DNA of 64,000 nucleotides, taken from an uncultured Sphaerochaeta sp. (GTDB taxonomy: Bacteria > Spirochaetota > Spirochaetia > Sphaerochaetales > Sphaerochaetaceae). Below, in pieces: positions 44,717-52,686 of this stretch (positions are counted from its first letter, which is position 1; each line of letters starts with the position of its first letter). Under the pieces are notes generated by a model that saw nothing but the letters and a program-made list of their open reading frames with translations, searched no databases and was not told the origin of the DNA. The stretch spans positions 1,922,001 through 1,986,000 of the forward strand of contig NZ_OY762555.1 in NCBI RefSeq assembly GCF_963666015.1, read 5' to 3'. The translations under genes and the position numbers were made by a program.

Positions 44717-44720
44717 GCTG
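44707..44720 (-). promoter_or_regulatory. glnN: ANTAR-type hexaloop hairpin in the glnN leader
   Basis: On the minus strand CAGC-AAAGGC-GCTG forms a 4-bp stem with a hexaloop (A1, G4). Its loop and 3' arm are part of the terminator's 5' arm, so the two structures exclude each other. Just upstream GGTGT/ACATC can form another hairpin around AAAAGGTA, possibly the partner stem. Confidence 0.68.
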
Positions 44721-44837
44721 ATGTTACCTTTTACACCAGAGTCACCACTTCTGTCAATCAGTGCATCTTGGTTTCCCTCATTTTCACAAAACCCCATCGT
44801 ATACCGTATCATGGTATGGTGAGATCAATAGTACGTA

Positions 44838-45455
44838 TCAAGTATATAAAAAGGTCTGCATCCCCATGGATTTCGCAGTCCTTATATTGCTTTCTGAATC
44901 ATCGATGAACAGAATGTGTCGGGGGTCAATCTGCAAGAGATGTATGGCGTGTTGAAAAATTTGCCTCTCTGGCTTATTAATCCCCAGGATTCCAGAAATG
45001 ACAAACCAGTCAAAGCACAATTCTGCCCAGTAATTACAGTGCACCAGTCGCTCATAGGTCTCCGTGGCCATATTTGATACCAGTACTGTCTTGATCCCCC
45101 TTCTACGCATTTCATATACCCACCTCACCATCCTAGGCCGTACATGTGAAAAACCCAGTATGTCTATGGTAAAGAGCAATTCCAAGGTCTCTTCATCATT
45201 CTCCAAGGGACTGTGAGAATCTACCAACACCTTATGGAAGTAGGAATATGCATCATATTCACCTGAATCGAGCTTATCACGCTTTTCCCAGTAAGGAATT
45301 TCAAATACTGCAAGTGGTACCTGAGCAATATCTGATAGAAGACCAAGGGTTTCCCTATCAATGAAGTCACTCATGACTCCTCCAAAATCGACAGCAAGCG
45401 CTTTCACCTGCATTGCAGGCAAATCCAATTGGACTAACTCCTCTATGGTTCCCAT
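44838..45455 (-). CDS. HAD superfamily hydrolase (YihX-like)
   Basis: A 205-residue HAD-IA phosphatase. Motif I is AVDFGGVMSD with the second Asp replaced by Gly, as in YihX-type proteins; motif II is LVSNMA, the lysine is in GINKPERQIF and motif III is FIDDSESNI. Substrate unknown; a sugar phosphate is likely. Start after AGAAGGGG. It is divergent from the glutamate synthase operon. Confidence 0.82.
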   Translation of the reverse strand: MGTIEELVQLDLPAMQVKALAVDFGGVMSDFIDRETLGLLSDIAQVPLAVFEIPYWEKRDKLDSGEYDAYSYFHKVLVDSHSPLENDEETLELLFTIDILGFSHVRPRMVRWVYEMRRRGIKTVLVSNMATETYERLVHCNYWAELCFDWFVISGILGINKPERQIFQHAIHLLQIDPRHILFIDDSESNIRTAKSMGMQTFLYT

Positions 45456-45554
45456 CGTTATCCCCTTCTTCTAACGATTCTAATCGAGTTTCACGATATT
45501 GTTGAGTCATACATACCTACTCACCGTATATGCTGCATGCAGTAGATGCTCAAA

Positions 45555-45583
45555 TTGTACCCTTTGCGTTCTTGCTATATTAT
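45555..45583 (+). promoter_or_regulatory. Candidate promoter of the glutamate synthase operon
   Basis: TTGTAC (45555-45560) and TATTAT (45578-45583) are 17 bp apart, giving a leader of about 170 nt that holds the hairpins and terminator. The -35 is poor, so the call is tentative. The rest of the gap to the HAD gene shows only a CTGCATGCAG palindrome (45532-45541). Confidence 0.35.
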
Positions 45584-45655
45584 CTAACATTAAGCACTTA
45601 TTTACAAAAATACCTGACAATCCCCTCCCCTCGTGACAAACAAATGCATTTTCGC

Positions 45656-45691
45656 TATGATAAGGCATATTCAATTGGACAAAGGCGTCCA
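45656..45691 (+). promoter_or_regulatory. Tandem hexaloop hairpins (ANTAR target) in the glutamate synthase leader
   Basis: P1 is TATG-ATAAGG-CATA (45656-45669). After a 6-nt linker comes P2, TGGAC-AAAGGC-GTCCA (45676-45691), whose loop has A1 and G4. Two hexaloop hairpins with the second overlapping a terminator is the arrangement recognised by ANTAR antiterminators. P1's loop has A1 but G at position 5, so it fits less well. Confidence 0.72.
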
Positions 45692-45739
45692 TCAGAGGTA
45701 CCTCGCATGCGTGAGGTGTCTGTGATGGGCGCCTTTTTT
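45681..45739 (+). terminator. Leader terminator of the glutamate synthase operon
   Basis: AAAGGCGTCCATCA pairs with TGATGGGCGCCTTT (14 bp, one G-T), with an inner ACCTC/GAGGT stem, followed by six T. It ends 20 bases before the first gene's start codon. Its 5' arm contains the loop and 3' arm of hairpin P2, so P2 formation would prevent termination. Confidence 0.92.
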
Positions 45740-45759
45740 CGTATCCAAGGAGACGCCCT

Positions 45760-46908
45760 ATGAACGGCTACCATCACACAACACCTTTGGAAGGAGAAGT
45801 CCGCATTCCCAGTGGTTGTGCCATCAGTGGCATCATATCACGGAGTGGAAAACGATTTTCCGGACGAGAAGCCATCTCCTCCATCGCTGTCATGCACGAC
45901 CGCTCGAACGGACTGGGAGGGGGGTTTGCCGGTTATGGCATCTACCCTGAATATGCTGACTTCTATGCGCTGCATGTCTTCTACTACTCAAGTGAGGCAA
46001 AACGAAGCTGTGAGGATTTCCTTGAAGAACACTTCGATTTGATCAACCTCTCCAAGATTCCTACCACCAAACAGCACGCAATCACTGACGAGCCGCTTAT
46101 CTGGCGCTACTTCGTCACTCCTCTCCCTACCAAACTTGCCTCCAGTCAGCTCGATGAGAGCGAGTACACCGCTCGGTGCGTGATCAAGGTGAACAAGGAG
46201 ATTGACGGAGCCTATGTCTTTTCATCAGGAAAGAACATGGGTGTCTTCAAGGCAGTGGGCTACCCTGAAGATGTTGGGGAGTTTTATCGCCTCGATGACT
46301 ACGAAGGATACAGTTGGACCGTTCACGGTCGTTACCCAACCAATACCCCCGGATGGTGGGGAGGAGCACACCCATTCAGCCTGCTCGACTACAGCGTAGT
46401 ACACAATGGGGAAATATCGAGCTATGACGCAAATAGGCGTTTCATTGAGATGTTCGGCTACGCCTGTACCCTCATGACCGACACCGAGGTCATCACGTAT
46501 ATGATCGACTACCTCCACAGAAAACAAGGCTTGAGTTTTGCAGAGGTAGCCAATGTCATTGCAGCTCCCTTCTGGTCGACCATTGAAGGAAAATCCCAGG
46601 AAGAGAGAGAGGTATTCACCTATTTAAGAAACACCTTTGCAAGCATGCTGATCACCGGTCCCTTCTCCATCATCCTTGGCTTCAGCGGAGGGTTGATGGC
46701 ACTCAACGACCGACTCAAACTCAGGAGCCTTGTGGCTGCAGAGAAAGACGACCGTGTCTACCTGGCAAGTGAGGAAGCAGCCATCAGGGTCATCTGCCCT
46801 GAACCCGACCGGCTTTGGTACCCAAGCGGAGGAAAGCCGGTCATCGTCACCCTGGATAGCCAGCAAGGAGGGCAAGATGGGCATCAACTACCTGTATCCG
46901 GACTTTGA
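45760..46908 (+). CDS. Glutamate synthase, glutamine amidotransferase subunit (GltB domain 1)
   Basis: A 382-residue stand-alone class II amidotransferase, equivalent to the N-terminal domain of GltB. It hydrolyses glutamine and channels ammonia to the FMN subunit. The nucleophile is Cys20 in IPSGCAISG, implying removal of a 19-residue propeptide. Supporting motifs are HGRYPTNTPG, VVHNGEISSYDAN and TDTEVI. Start after AAGGAG. Its last 32 bases overlap the next gene. Confidence 0.9.
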   Translation: MNGYHHTTPLEGEVRIPSGCAISGIISRSGKRFSGREAISSIAVMHDRSNGLGGGFAGYGIYPEYADFYALHVFYYSSEAKRSCEDFLEEHFDLINLSKIPTTKQHAITDEPLIWRYFVTPLPTKLASSQLDESEYTARCVIKVNKEIDGAYVFSSGKNMGVFKAVGYPEDVGEFYRLDDYEGYSWTVHGRYPTNTPGWWGGAHPFSLLDYSVVHNGEISSYDANRRFIEMFGYACTLMTDTEVITYMIDYLHRKQGLSFAEVANVIAAPFWSTIEGKSQEEREVFTYLRNTFASMLITGPFSIILGFSGGLMALNDRLKLRSLVAAEKDDRVYLASEEAAIRVICPEPDRLWYPSGGKPVIVTLDSQQGGQDGHQLPVSGL

Positions 46909-48382
46909 AGTAGTAAGAAACCAAGATAGATGTATCACCTGTAGGGTATGTGAGCGACAATGCGCGAATGAGGTCCACTCATTTGATGAAGCAACTGGCC
47001 GCATGAGAGCAGATGAGAGCAAGTGCGTCAACTGTCATCGCTGTGTATCCCTCTGCCCTACCCATGCACTGAAAATTGTTAAGACTGACCACATCTTCAA
47101 GGAGAATGCAAACTGGAAGGGAGAGGTTATCCAGGATATCTATCGGCAGGCAGAGAGTGGAGGAGTCCTGCTGGCGTCCATGGGCACTCCCAAGGATTAT
47201 CCCGTTTACTGGGACAAGATACTGGTCAACGCAAGCCAGGTAACCAACCCCTCCATTGATCCATTGAGAGAGCCAATGGAGACCAGGACCTATCTAGGAC
47301 AGAAAGCATCAGCTGTAGCCAGGGATGGGAAGGGAAGGATTATCACCAAGACCGCACCTCAGTTGAAACTGGAAATCCCGGTCATGTTTAGTGCAATGTC
47401 CTATGGTTCCATCTCCTATAATGCCCATAAGTCCCTTGCACTTGCTGCACAAGCACTTGGAATCTACTACAACACCGGGGAAGGGGGACTCCATGAGGAC
47501 TTCTACCAGCATGGGAAGAACACCATCGTCCAGGTAGCAAGTGGAAGGTTTGGGGTACATCCCGGCTACTTGAATGCAGGTGCTGCCATTGAGATCAAGA
47601 TGGGTCAGGGGGCAAAACCCGGTATCGGGGGACACTTGCCCGGCTCTAAGATTGGGGAGGATATCTCCAAGACCCGCATGATCCCGCTCCACAGTGATGC
47701 AATCAGCCCGGCACCCCACCATGACATCTACTCCATCGAAGACCTCCGCCAGTTGGTCTTTGCACTCAAGGAAGCGACTGCCTATACCAAACCGGTTATC
47801 GTAAAAGTGGCAGCCGTTCACAACATCAGTGCAATCGCCAGCGGGATTGCACGTAGTGGAGCAGACATCATCGCAATCGATGGGTTCAGAGGAGGAACGG
47901 GAGCAGCTCCTGCGAGAACCAGGGACAATGTAGGGATTCCCATCGAACTGGCCTTGGCCAGTGTTGATGAGCGACTTCGCCAAGAAGGAATACGCGGCAA
48001 TGTCAGTCTTGTGGTAGGCGGGTCGATCCGCAGCAGCAGTGATGTCCTGAAGGCCATTGCCTTGGGTGCTGATGCAGTCTATGTAGCCACCAGTGCACTG
48101 ATAGCCCTTGGTTGCCACCTCTGCCGGACCTGTCATAGCGGGAAATGCAACTGGGGAATTGCCACCCAGAACCCTGAGTTGGTCAAACGACTCAATCCAG
48201 AGATTGGGAGTGAACGATTGGTAAATCTTATCACAGCCTGGAACCACGAACTCAAGGAGATGATGGGAGGGATGGGGATCAACTCCATCGAGGCACTCAG
48301 AGGAAACCGGTTGATGCTTAGAGGCATTGGATTGAATGAAACTGAACTACAAATCCTCGGCATTAGACACGCCGGCGCATAG
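46877..48382 (+). CDS. Glutamate synthase, ferredoxin-FMN subunit (GltB domain 2)
   Basis: A 501-residue archaeal-type glutamate synthase core. The N-terminus carries two 4Fe-4S motifs (CITCRVCERQC, CVNCHRCVSLCP). The FMN-binding TIM barrel follows with FSAMSYGSIS, GEGG, GRFGV, KMGQGAKPGIGG, HHDIYSIEDL and IDGFRGGTGAAP. The 3Fe-4S cysteines are in CHLCRTCHSGKC. It converts 2-oxoglutarate and ammonia to glutamate. Start at 46877 follows AAGGAGG; the longer frame overlapping the previous gene is not needed. Confidence 0.93.
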   Translation: MGINYLYPDFEVVRNQDRCITCRVCERQCANEVHSFDEATGRMRADESKCVNCHRCVSLCPTHALKIVKTDHIFKENANWKGEVIQDIYRQAESGGVLLASMGTPKDYPVYWDKILVNASQVTNPSIDPLREPMETRTYLGQKASAVARDGKGRIITKTAPQLKLEIPVMFSAMSYGSISYNAHKSLALAAQALGIYYNTGEGGLHEDFYQHGKNTIVQVASGRFGVHPGYLNAGAAIEIKMGQGAKPGIGGHLPGSKIGEDISKTRMIPLHSDAISPAPHHDIYSIEDLRQLVFALKEATAYTKPVIVKVAAVHNISAIASGIARSGADIIAIDGFRGGTGAAPARTRDNVGIPIELALASVDERLRQEGIRGNVSLVVGGSIRSSSDVLKAIALGADAVYVATSALIALGCHLCRTCHSGKCNWGIATQNPELVKRLNPEIGSERLVNLITAWNHELKEMMGGMGINSIEALRGNRLMLRGIGLNETELQILGIRHAGA

Positions 48383-48391
48383 GAGGGACCG

Positions 48392-48820
48392 ATGAAGAGA
48401 ATCTACGTCAATGAACAGTGGTGTCTAGCCTGCCATCTCTGTGAGTACTACTGTGCGTACGCCAACAGTGGGCTCCTTGATATGGTCCAGGCATTGAAGG
48501 ACAAACCTTTGCATCCAAGGATACAGGTTGAACAAAAAGGAACTGTCAGCTTTGCTGTAAACTGCCGTCACTGCAGTGAACCACTCTGCCTGAAGAGTTG
48601 CATTGCTGGAGCCATCAGGGAAAAGGATGGCCTGATCGTCATCGACCAAGACAAATGTGTAGGGTGCTACAGCTGTATCATGGCATGCCCCTATGGGGCT
48701 TTGATGCCAAGTGAAAGTGGAGTCATGCAAAAGTGTGAACTCTGTGCCACAAACAGCCATGGTCTCCCTGTTTGTGTACAAGGATGCCCAAACCAGGCCA
48801 TCGTTTACGAGGAGCGGTAG
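48392..48820 (+). CDS. Four-cluster ferredoxin-like electron transfer subunit
   Basis: A 142-residue iron-sulfur protein of the DmsB/HycB kind. Four cysteine groups (CLACHLCEYYC, CRHCSEPLCLKSC, CVGCYSCIMACP, CELC with CVQGCP) could bind up to four 4Fe-4S clusters. Set between the FMN and FAD subunits, it probably wires NAD(P)H electrons to the synthase. Start after GGAGG, nine bases after the previous stop. Confidence 0.9.
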   Translation: MKRIYVNEQWCLACHLCEYYCAYANSGLLDMVQALKDKPLHPRIQVEQKGTVSFAVNCRHCSEPLCLKSCIAGAIREKDGLIVIDQDKCVGCYSCIMACPYGALMPSESGVMQKCELCATNSHGLPVCVQGCPNQAIVYEER

Positions 48821-48821
48821 T

Positions 48822-50054
48822 ATGCAGTATGTCATTATTGGAAACTCCATTACCAGCATTGGTTGCATTGAGTCCATCAGAAAACTTGACTCACAAGGGT
48901 CCATCACTGTCATCGGGGAAGAGAACCATCCCATCTATGCCAGGCCACTCATCTCCTACCTGCTCCAAGGAAAGACTGATGAAGAGAAGATGACCTATCG
49001 CGATGACGCGTTCTATGAAAAACATGATGTACGTCTCCTTATTGGAAAAAAAGTAGAGAAGATTGAAGCAGAGTCTCAACTACTCACTTTGGATGACGGG
49101 GTGGTCATGCAGTATGACAAACTGCTGATTGCAACGGGATCGGTCCCCTTTATTCCTCCGATGAAAAATCTTGAAGAGGTAGATAAGAAACACACCTTTC
49201 TCTCCTTATCTGATGCAAAGGAGCTTGAAGCAGAACTGCATCCCACAAGCCGGGTGCTCATCATCGGAGCCGGCTTGATCGGGCTGAAGTGTGCAGAGGG
49301 GATACTGAAGCGAGTACAATCAGTAACGGTTGTCGATTTGGCAGGACGAATACTCTCCAGTATACTTGACGAGGCAGGATCGCTTCGGGTACAAGCACAT
49401 CTGGAACAAGCAGGAATTCGTTTCCATCTTGAAGACAGCGTACGAGAATTTTGCGGCCAGGAAGCACTCCTGAGCAGTGGAAAGGTTGTAGGATTCGATA
49501 TTCTGGTCATGGCAGTTGGAGTCAAGCCAAACATACAGTTGGCAAAAGAGGCAGGGCTTACGGTAAACAAGGGAATTCTCATTGATCAAGCATGCCGAAC
49601 CAGTGATACACATATTTGGGCCGGAGGAGACTGCAGTGAAGGATGGGAGCTCCTCAGCGGACAGAGACGGAATCTTGCCCTATTGCCGAATGCATACATG
49701 CAGGGCGAGAGTGCTGGATATTCCATGGCCGGAAGCGAGCAACGCTTTGAAAAAGCCATCGCCATGAATGCGATTGGGTTCTTCGGCTTGCACATCATCA
49801 CAGCTGGGGTGTATGAGGGTGAGGATCTCCTCTTTACCACAGAGAGTGGGTACAAGCGACTCTTCATCAAGGACTATCACCTGGTTGGATGTATCCTGAT
49901 TGGGGACCAGGTTTCACGCGGAGGCATCTACACTGACCTGATCAGAAACAGAACAGATCTCAGGAATATAGACTTTGCCATGATCAGCGAGCAACCAGCC
50001 TTGATGGCCTTCGCTCAAAAAGTGCGAAGCGAACAGCTTGGGAGGGCACAATGA
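48822..50054 (+). CDS. NAD(P)/FAD-dependent oxidoreductase
   Basis: A 410-residue class I pyridine-nucleotide disulfide oxidoreductase-type flavoprotein (nitrite-reductase/rubredoxin-reductase-like). It has an FAD site GNSITSIGCIESI at the N-terminus, the NAD(P) site VLIIGAGLIGLK near 146, and IWAGGDCSEGW near 262. It lacks the redox CxxC. It likely replaces the GltD small subunit, feeding electrons to the ferredoxin. One base separates it from the ferredoxin gene. Confidence 0.87.
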   Translation: MQYVIIGNSITSIGCIESIRKLDSQGSITVIGEENHPIYARPLISYLLQGKTDEEKMTYRDDAFYEKHDVRLLIGKKVEKIEAESQLLTLDDGVVMQYDKLLIATGSVPFIPPMKNLEEVDKKHTFLSLSDAKELEAELHPTSRVLIIGAGLIGLKCAEGILKRVQSVTVVDLAGRILSSILDEAGSLRVQAHLEQAGIRFHLEDSVREFCGQEALLSSGKVVGFDILVMAVGVKPNIQLAKEAGLTVNKGILIDQACRTSDTHIWAGGDCSEGWELLSGQRRNLALLPNAYMQGESAGYSMAGSEQRFEKAIAMNAIGFFGLHIITAGVYEGEDLLFTTESGYKRLFIKDYHLVGCILIGDQVSRGGIYTDLIRNRTDLRNIDFAMISEQPALMAFAQKVRSEQLGRAQ

Positions 50055-50776
50055 AGCAGATAGACGTAGGAATGATGGAGTACCGTAGGCTCAATGAACA
50101 AATAAGAGAGAGCAAGGCCAAGCAATTCACGCTTTCATCTGTTACCGGTCAACGCTACATTGGCTGTGCCCAGAAGGATAAGACCATCATTATCAACGGT
50201 ACTGCAGGAAATGGTCTTGGTTCCTATCTCGATGGTGCGACCCTTATTGTGAATGGAAATGCACAGGATGCAACCGGGGACACCATGAATGAGGGGGCCA
50301 TCATTGTGCATGGTTCATCAGGTGATGGGACAGGGTACGCAATGCGTGGGGGAAAACTCTATATCCGCGACAGTGCAGGATACCGCTGTGGCATCCACAT
50401 GAAAGCATTTGAGGAGAAGCAACCACTGTTGATCATCGGAGAGCGGGCAGGCAGCTTTCTTGGTGAGTATCAGGCAGGGGGAACCATCATTGTTCTGGGA
50501 AGAAACCAAGAGGGAAAGGCTCCGGTTGGTTATTTCTGTGGGACGGGGATGCATGGTGGCACAATCTATTTGCGCTGTGATACACTTCCTCAGGGACTGC
50601 CACCACAGGTTGCAGTACGCGATGCCGATGAAGATGATAAAGCACTTCTTTCCGATTTACTGGATGAGTACTGTACCCTCTTCGAGTTTGACAGAGAACA
50701 GTTACTTGCATCCCATTTTTTTGTACTGAGTGCAAACAGCACCACGCCTTATCGGATGATGTATACCCATGTATGA
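50051..50776 (+). CDS. Glutamate synthase GXGXG subunit (GltB domain 3)
   Basis: A 241-residue right-handed beta-helix protein with the repeating GxxGxG pattern (NGTAGNGLGSYLDGATLIV, HGSSGDGTGYAMRGGKLYI, GERAGSFLGEY). It corresponds to the C-terminal structural domain of GltB and forms the scaffold for ammonia channelling. It overlaps the flavoprotein gene by four bases. Confidence 0.9.
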   Translation: MKQIDVGMMEYRRLNEQIRESKAKQFTLSSVTGQRYIGCAQKDKTIIINGTAGNGLGSYLDGATLIVNGNAQDATGDTMNEGAIIVHGSSGDGTGYAMRGGKLYIRDSAGYRCGIHMKAFEEKQPLLIIGERAGSFLGEYQAGGTIIVLGRNQEGKAPVGYFCGTGMHGGTIYLRCDTLPQGLPPQVAVRDADEDDKALLSDLLDEYCTLFEFDREQLLASHFFVLSANSTTPYRMMYTHV

Positions 50777-50792
50777 CAGAGGGAGGAGAAGG

Positions 50793-52076
50793 ATGATGAC
50801 CAATACCCAGCAAGAGGTGATGCAGTTCATCAAGGAACAGGATGTTCGGTTCGCCCGACTGGTATTCTGCGATATTTTCGGACAAATCAAGAATATTTCC
50901 ATCTCGGCAAGTGAGCTGGAGCGGGCTTTTTCCAGTGGCATCAGTTTTGACGCCTCTTCGGTGAAAGGATTCCTTGAAGTTGAAGAGAGCGACCTGTTGC
51001 TCTTCCCCGATCCTGCCACCCTCTCCATCCTCCCATGGCGTCCAGCCCAAGGCCGCGTGGTGCGGTTCTTCTGCTCGATCAAGAAACCCGATGGCACCCT
51101 TTTTGAGGGAGATACACGCTCTCTCTTGCAAGAGACAGTGAGAAAGGCTGCATTGCAGGGATACACCTTCGGAGTGGGACCTGAGTGTGAGTTCTATCTC
51201 TTCAAGACCGATGAGAACGGCAGGCCGACCTACCAACCCTTGGATGAAGGTTCCTACCTTGATGTTGCACCCTTGGACAAGGGGGAGAATGTACGAAGGG
51301 AGATCTGCTTGACCCTTGAGCAGATGGGCTTCTACACCGAACGCAGTCATCATGAGTCAGGTCCCGGGCAGAACGAGATCGACTTCAAGTACGGAACTCC
51401 TGTTGAAGCAGCAGACGACTTCATCACGTTCAAATCAGTCGTAAAGACCATCTCAGACCGCAGTGGCTTGTTCGCTTCATTCCTCCCCAAACCATTGCAG
51501 GGAGAGAGTGGAAGTGGACTACATTTCAACCTGTCCATCAAGGCGGAGGGAGAGCAGTACAGCAAGCTTGAGTCGGCGATGAGCGCTGGGATACTGAAAA
51601 GGATCCAGGAGATATCTCTCTTTCTCAATCCTCTTGCAAACTCCTTTGAGCGCCTCGGTTCTTTCGAGGCTCCCAAATATGTGGGATGGGGCCGGGCAAA
51701 CCGCTCACTGCTTATCCGTATTCCTTACACCAGTGGGGAGTACCGCCGGATAGAAGTACGTTCAGCCGACCCAGCTTGCAACCCATACCTTGCCATCACC
51801 TTATTGCTCAGTGCTGCCTTGGAAGGAATCCGAGGCAATCTACCACTTGAGGAAGAATACCAAGGATCAGCATACCAGAAACAGACAGGTCGCCTGCTCC
51901 CCTCCTCCTTGGCCGAAGCCATGGAACTGGCAAAGAACAGCGATTTTGTGCGATCCAACATTCCTGACCGTCTACTCACCTGTTTCCTTGATGCAAAGGG
52001 AGCGGAGTGGAGGTCCTATGAGACAGCTGTAGACCCGTTTGAGGCGAGTCGAAAAGCTTATTTCTTGACGACGTAA
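50793..52076 (+). CDS. glnA: Glutamine synthetase type I
   Basis: A 427-residue GS-I. It has the N-terminal beta-grasp (VRFARLVFCDIFGQIKNISI), the latch region FDASSVKGF, EFYLF, GPGQNEIDF, GSGLHFN and the ATP site NRSLLIRIPYTSGEYRRIEV. The adenylylation loop (NLYDLPPEE in enterics) is replaced by LPLEEEYQG, so covalent control is not expected. Start at 50793 after GGAGGAG. It lies 16 bases after the GXGXG gene. It completes a GS-GOGAT cycle in one operon. Confidence 0.93.
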   Translation: MMTNTQQEVMQFIKEQDVRFARLVFCDIFGQIKNISISASELERAFSSGISFDASSVKGFLEVEESDLLLFPDPATLSILPWRPAQGRVVRFFCSIKKPDGTLFEGDTRSLLQETVRKAALQGYTFGVGPECEFYLFKTDENGRPTYQPLDEGSYLDVAPLDKGENVRREICLTLEQMGFYTERSHHESGPGQNEIDFKYGTPVEAADDFITFKSVVKTISDRSGLFASFLPKPLQGESGSGLHFNLSIKAEGEQYSKLESAMSAGILKRIQEISLFLNPLANSFERLGSFEAPKYVGWGRANRSLLIRIPYTSGEYRRIEVRSADPACNPYLAITLLLSAALEGIRGNLPLEEEYQGSAYQKQTGRLLPSSLAEAMELAKNSDFVRSNIPDRLLTCFLDAKGAEWRSYETAVDPFEASRKAYFLTT

Positions 52077-52087
52077 GAGGAGGGTCC

Positions 52088-52660
52088 ATGCTTCGAGCGC
52101 TGGTTGTATCATCAACACAGAAAGGATGTGACTCATTGTGTTCGCTTATGCGAGAGCATGACCGATCCATTGAGCTCCTTCACTGTCTGAGCGCAGGAGA
52201 GGCCCGGCGGCTGGTACTTGACCAGGAACTCGACTTGGTGGTCATCAATGCTCCTCTGTTGGATGAATCAGGGGAGGAGCTTGCCGTAATGGTGGTACAA
52301 CAGAGCCTGGCAGGATCCATCCTTGTAGTACGAAACCAGTACTTTGAACAGTGTGAGGCACTGTTCTCTGAGCAAGGGGTGCTTGTGGTCAGCAAACCGG
52401 TAATTCGCCAGATGTTCTTCCAAGCGCTCAGCTTGGCACGCTCTATGCGTCGCCGGTTGACAGCAATGCATACGGAGAATGAGAAACTCCACAAGAAAAT
52501 TGAAGAGATCAAGATCATCGACAAGGCAAAATGGGTCTTGATCGAAAACCTTGGTATGGATGAGCAACAGGCACACCGTTACATGGAGAAGCAGGCAATG
52601 GATCTGCGCAAAAGTCGATATGCCGTTGCTCTTTCCCTACTGAAGACCTACCAGATGTGA
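52088..52660 (+). CDS. ANTAR-domain antitermination regulator with pseudo-receiver
   Basis: A 190-residue protein. Residues 1-115 form a receiver-like fold that lacks the phospho-acceptor Asp (Asn54 in LVVINAPLL) and the acidic pair (Ser8-Ser9), but keeps Lys103 (VVSKPV). A coiled coil (about 118-145) links to an ANTAR RNA-binding domain (136-187: [35 protein letters not shown]). It should bind hexaloop hairpins and prevent termination at the leaders of the glutamate synthase operon, glnN and asnB. Eleven bases after glnA, so it would control its own operon. NitR beside glnA in Clostridium saccharobutylicum is a precedent. The signal is unknown. Confidence 0.88.
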   Translation: MLRALVVSSTQKGCDSLCSLMREHDRSIELLHCLSAGEARRLVLDQELDLVVINAPLLDESGEELAVMVVQQSLAGSILVVRNQYFEQCEALFSEQGVLVVSKPVIRQMFFQALSLARSMRRRLTAMHTENEKLHKKIEEIKIIDKAKWVLIENLGMDEQQAHRYMEKQAMDLRKSRYAVALSLLKTYQM

Positions 52661-52686
52661 AACAAGAGACAAGGAGAATGATATAT

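Noticed and set aside
44555..44812. N-terminal extension of glnN to 44812
   Set aside because: The added codons run through an intrinsic terminator and a GC-rich leader; ATG 44554 has a strong ribosome-binding site and gives the normal type III length.
46730..46876. Upstream extension of the FMN subunit
   Set aside because: It lies inside the amidotransferase gene; ATG 46877 has AAGGAGG and gives the expected ferredoxin-domain start.
47309..48247. Long minus-strand frame inside the glutamate synthase gene
   Set aside because: It is antisense to a clearly conserved FMN domain and has no independent support.
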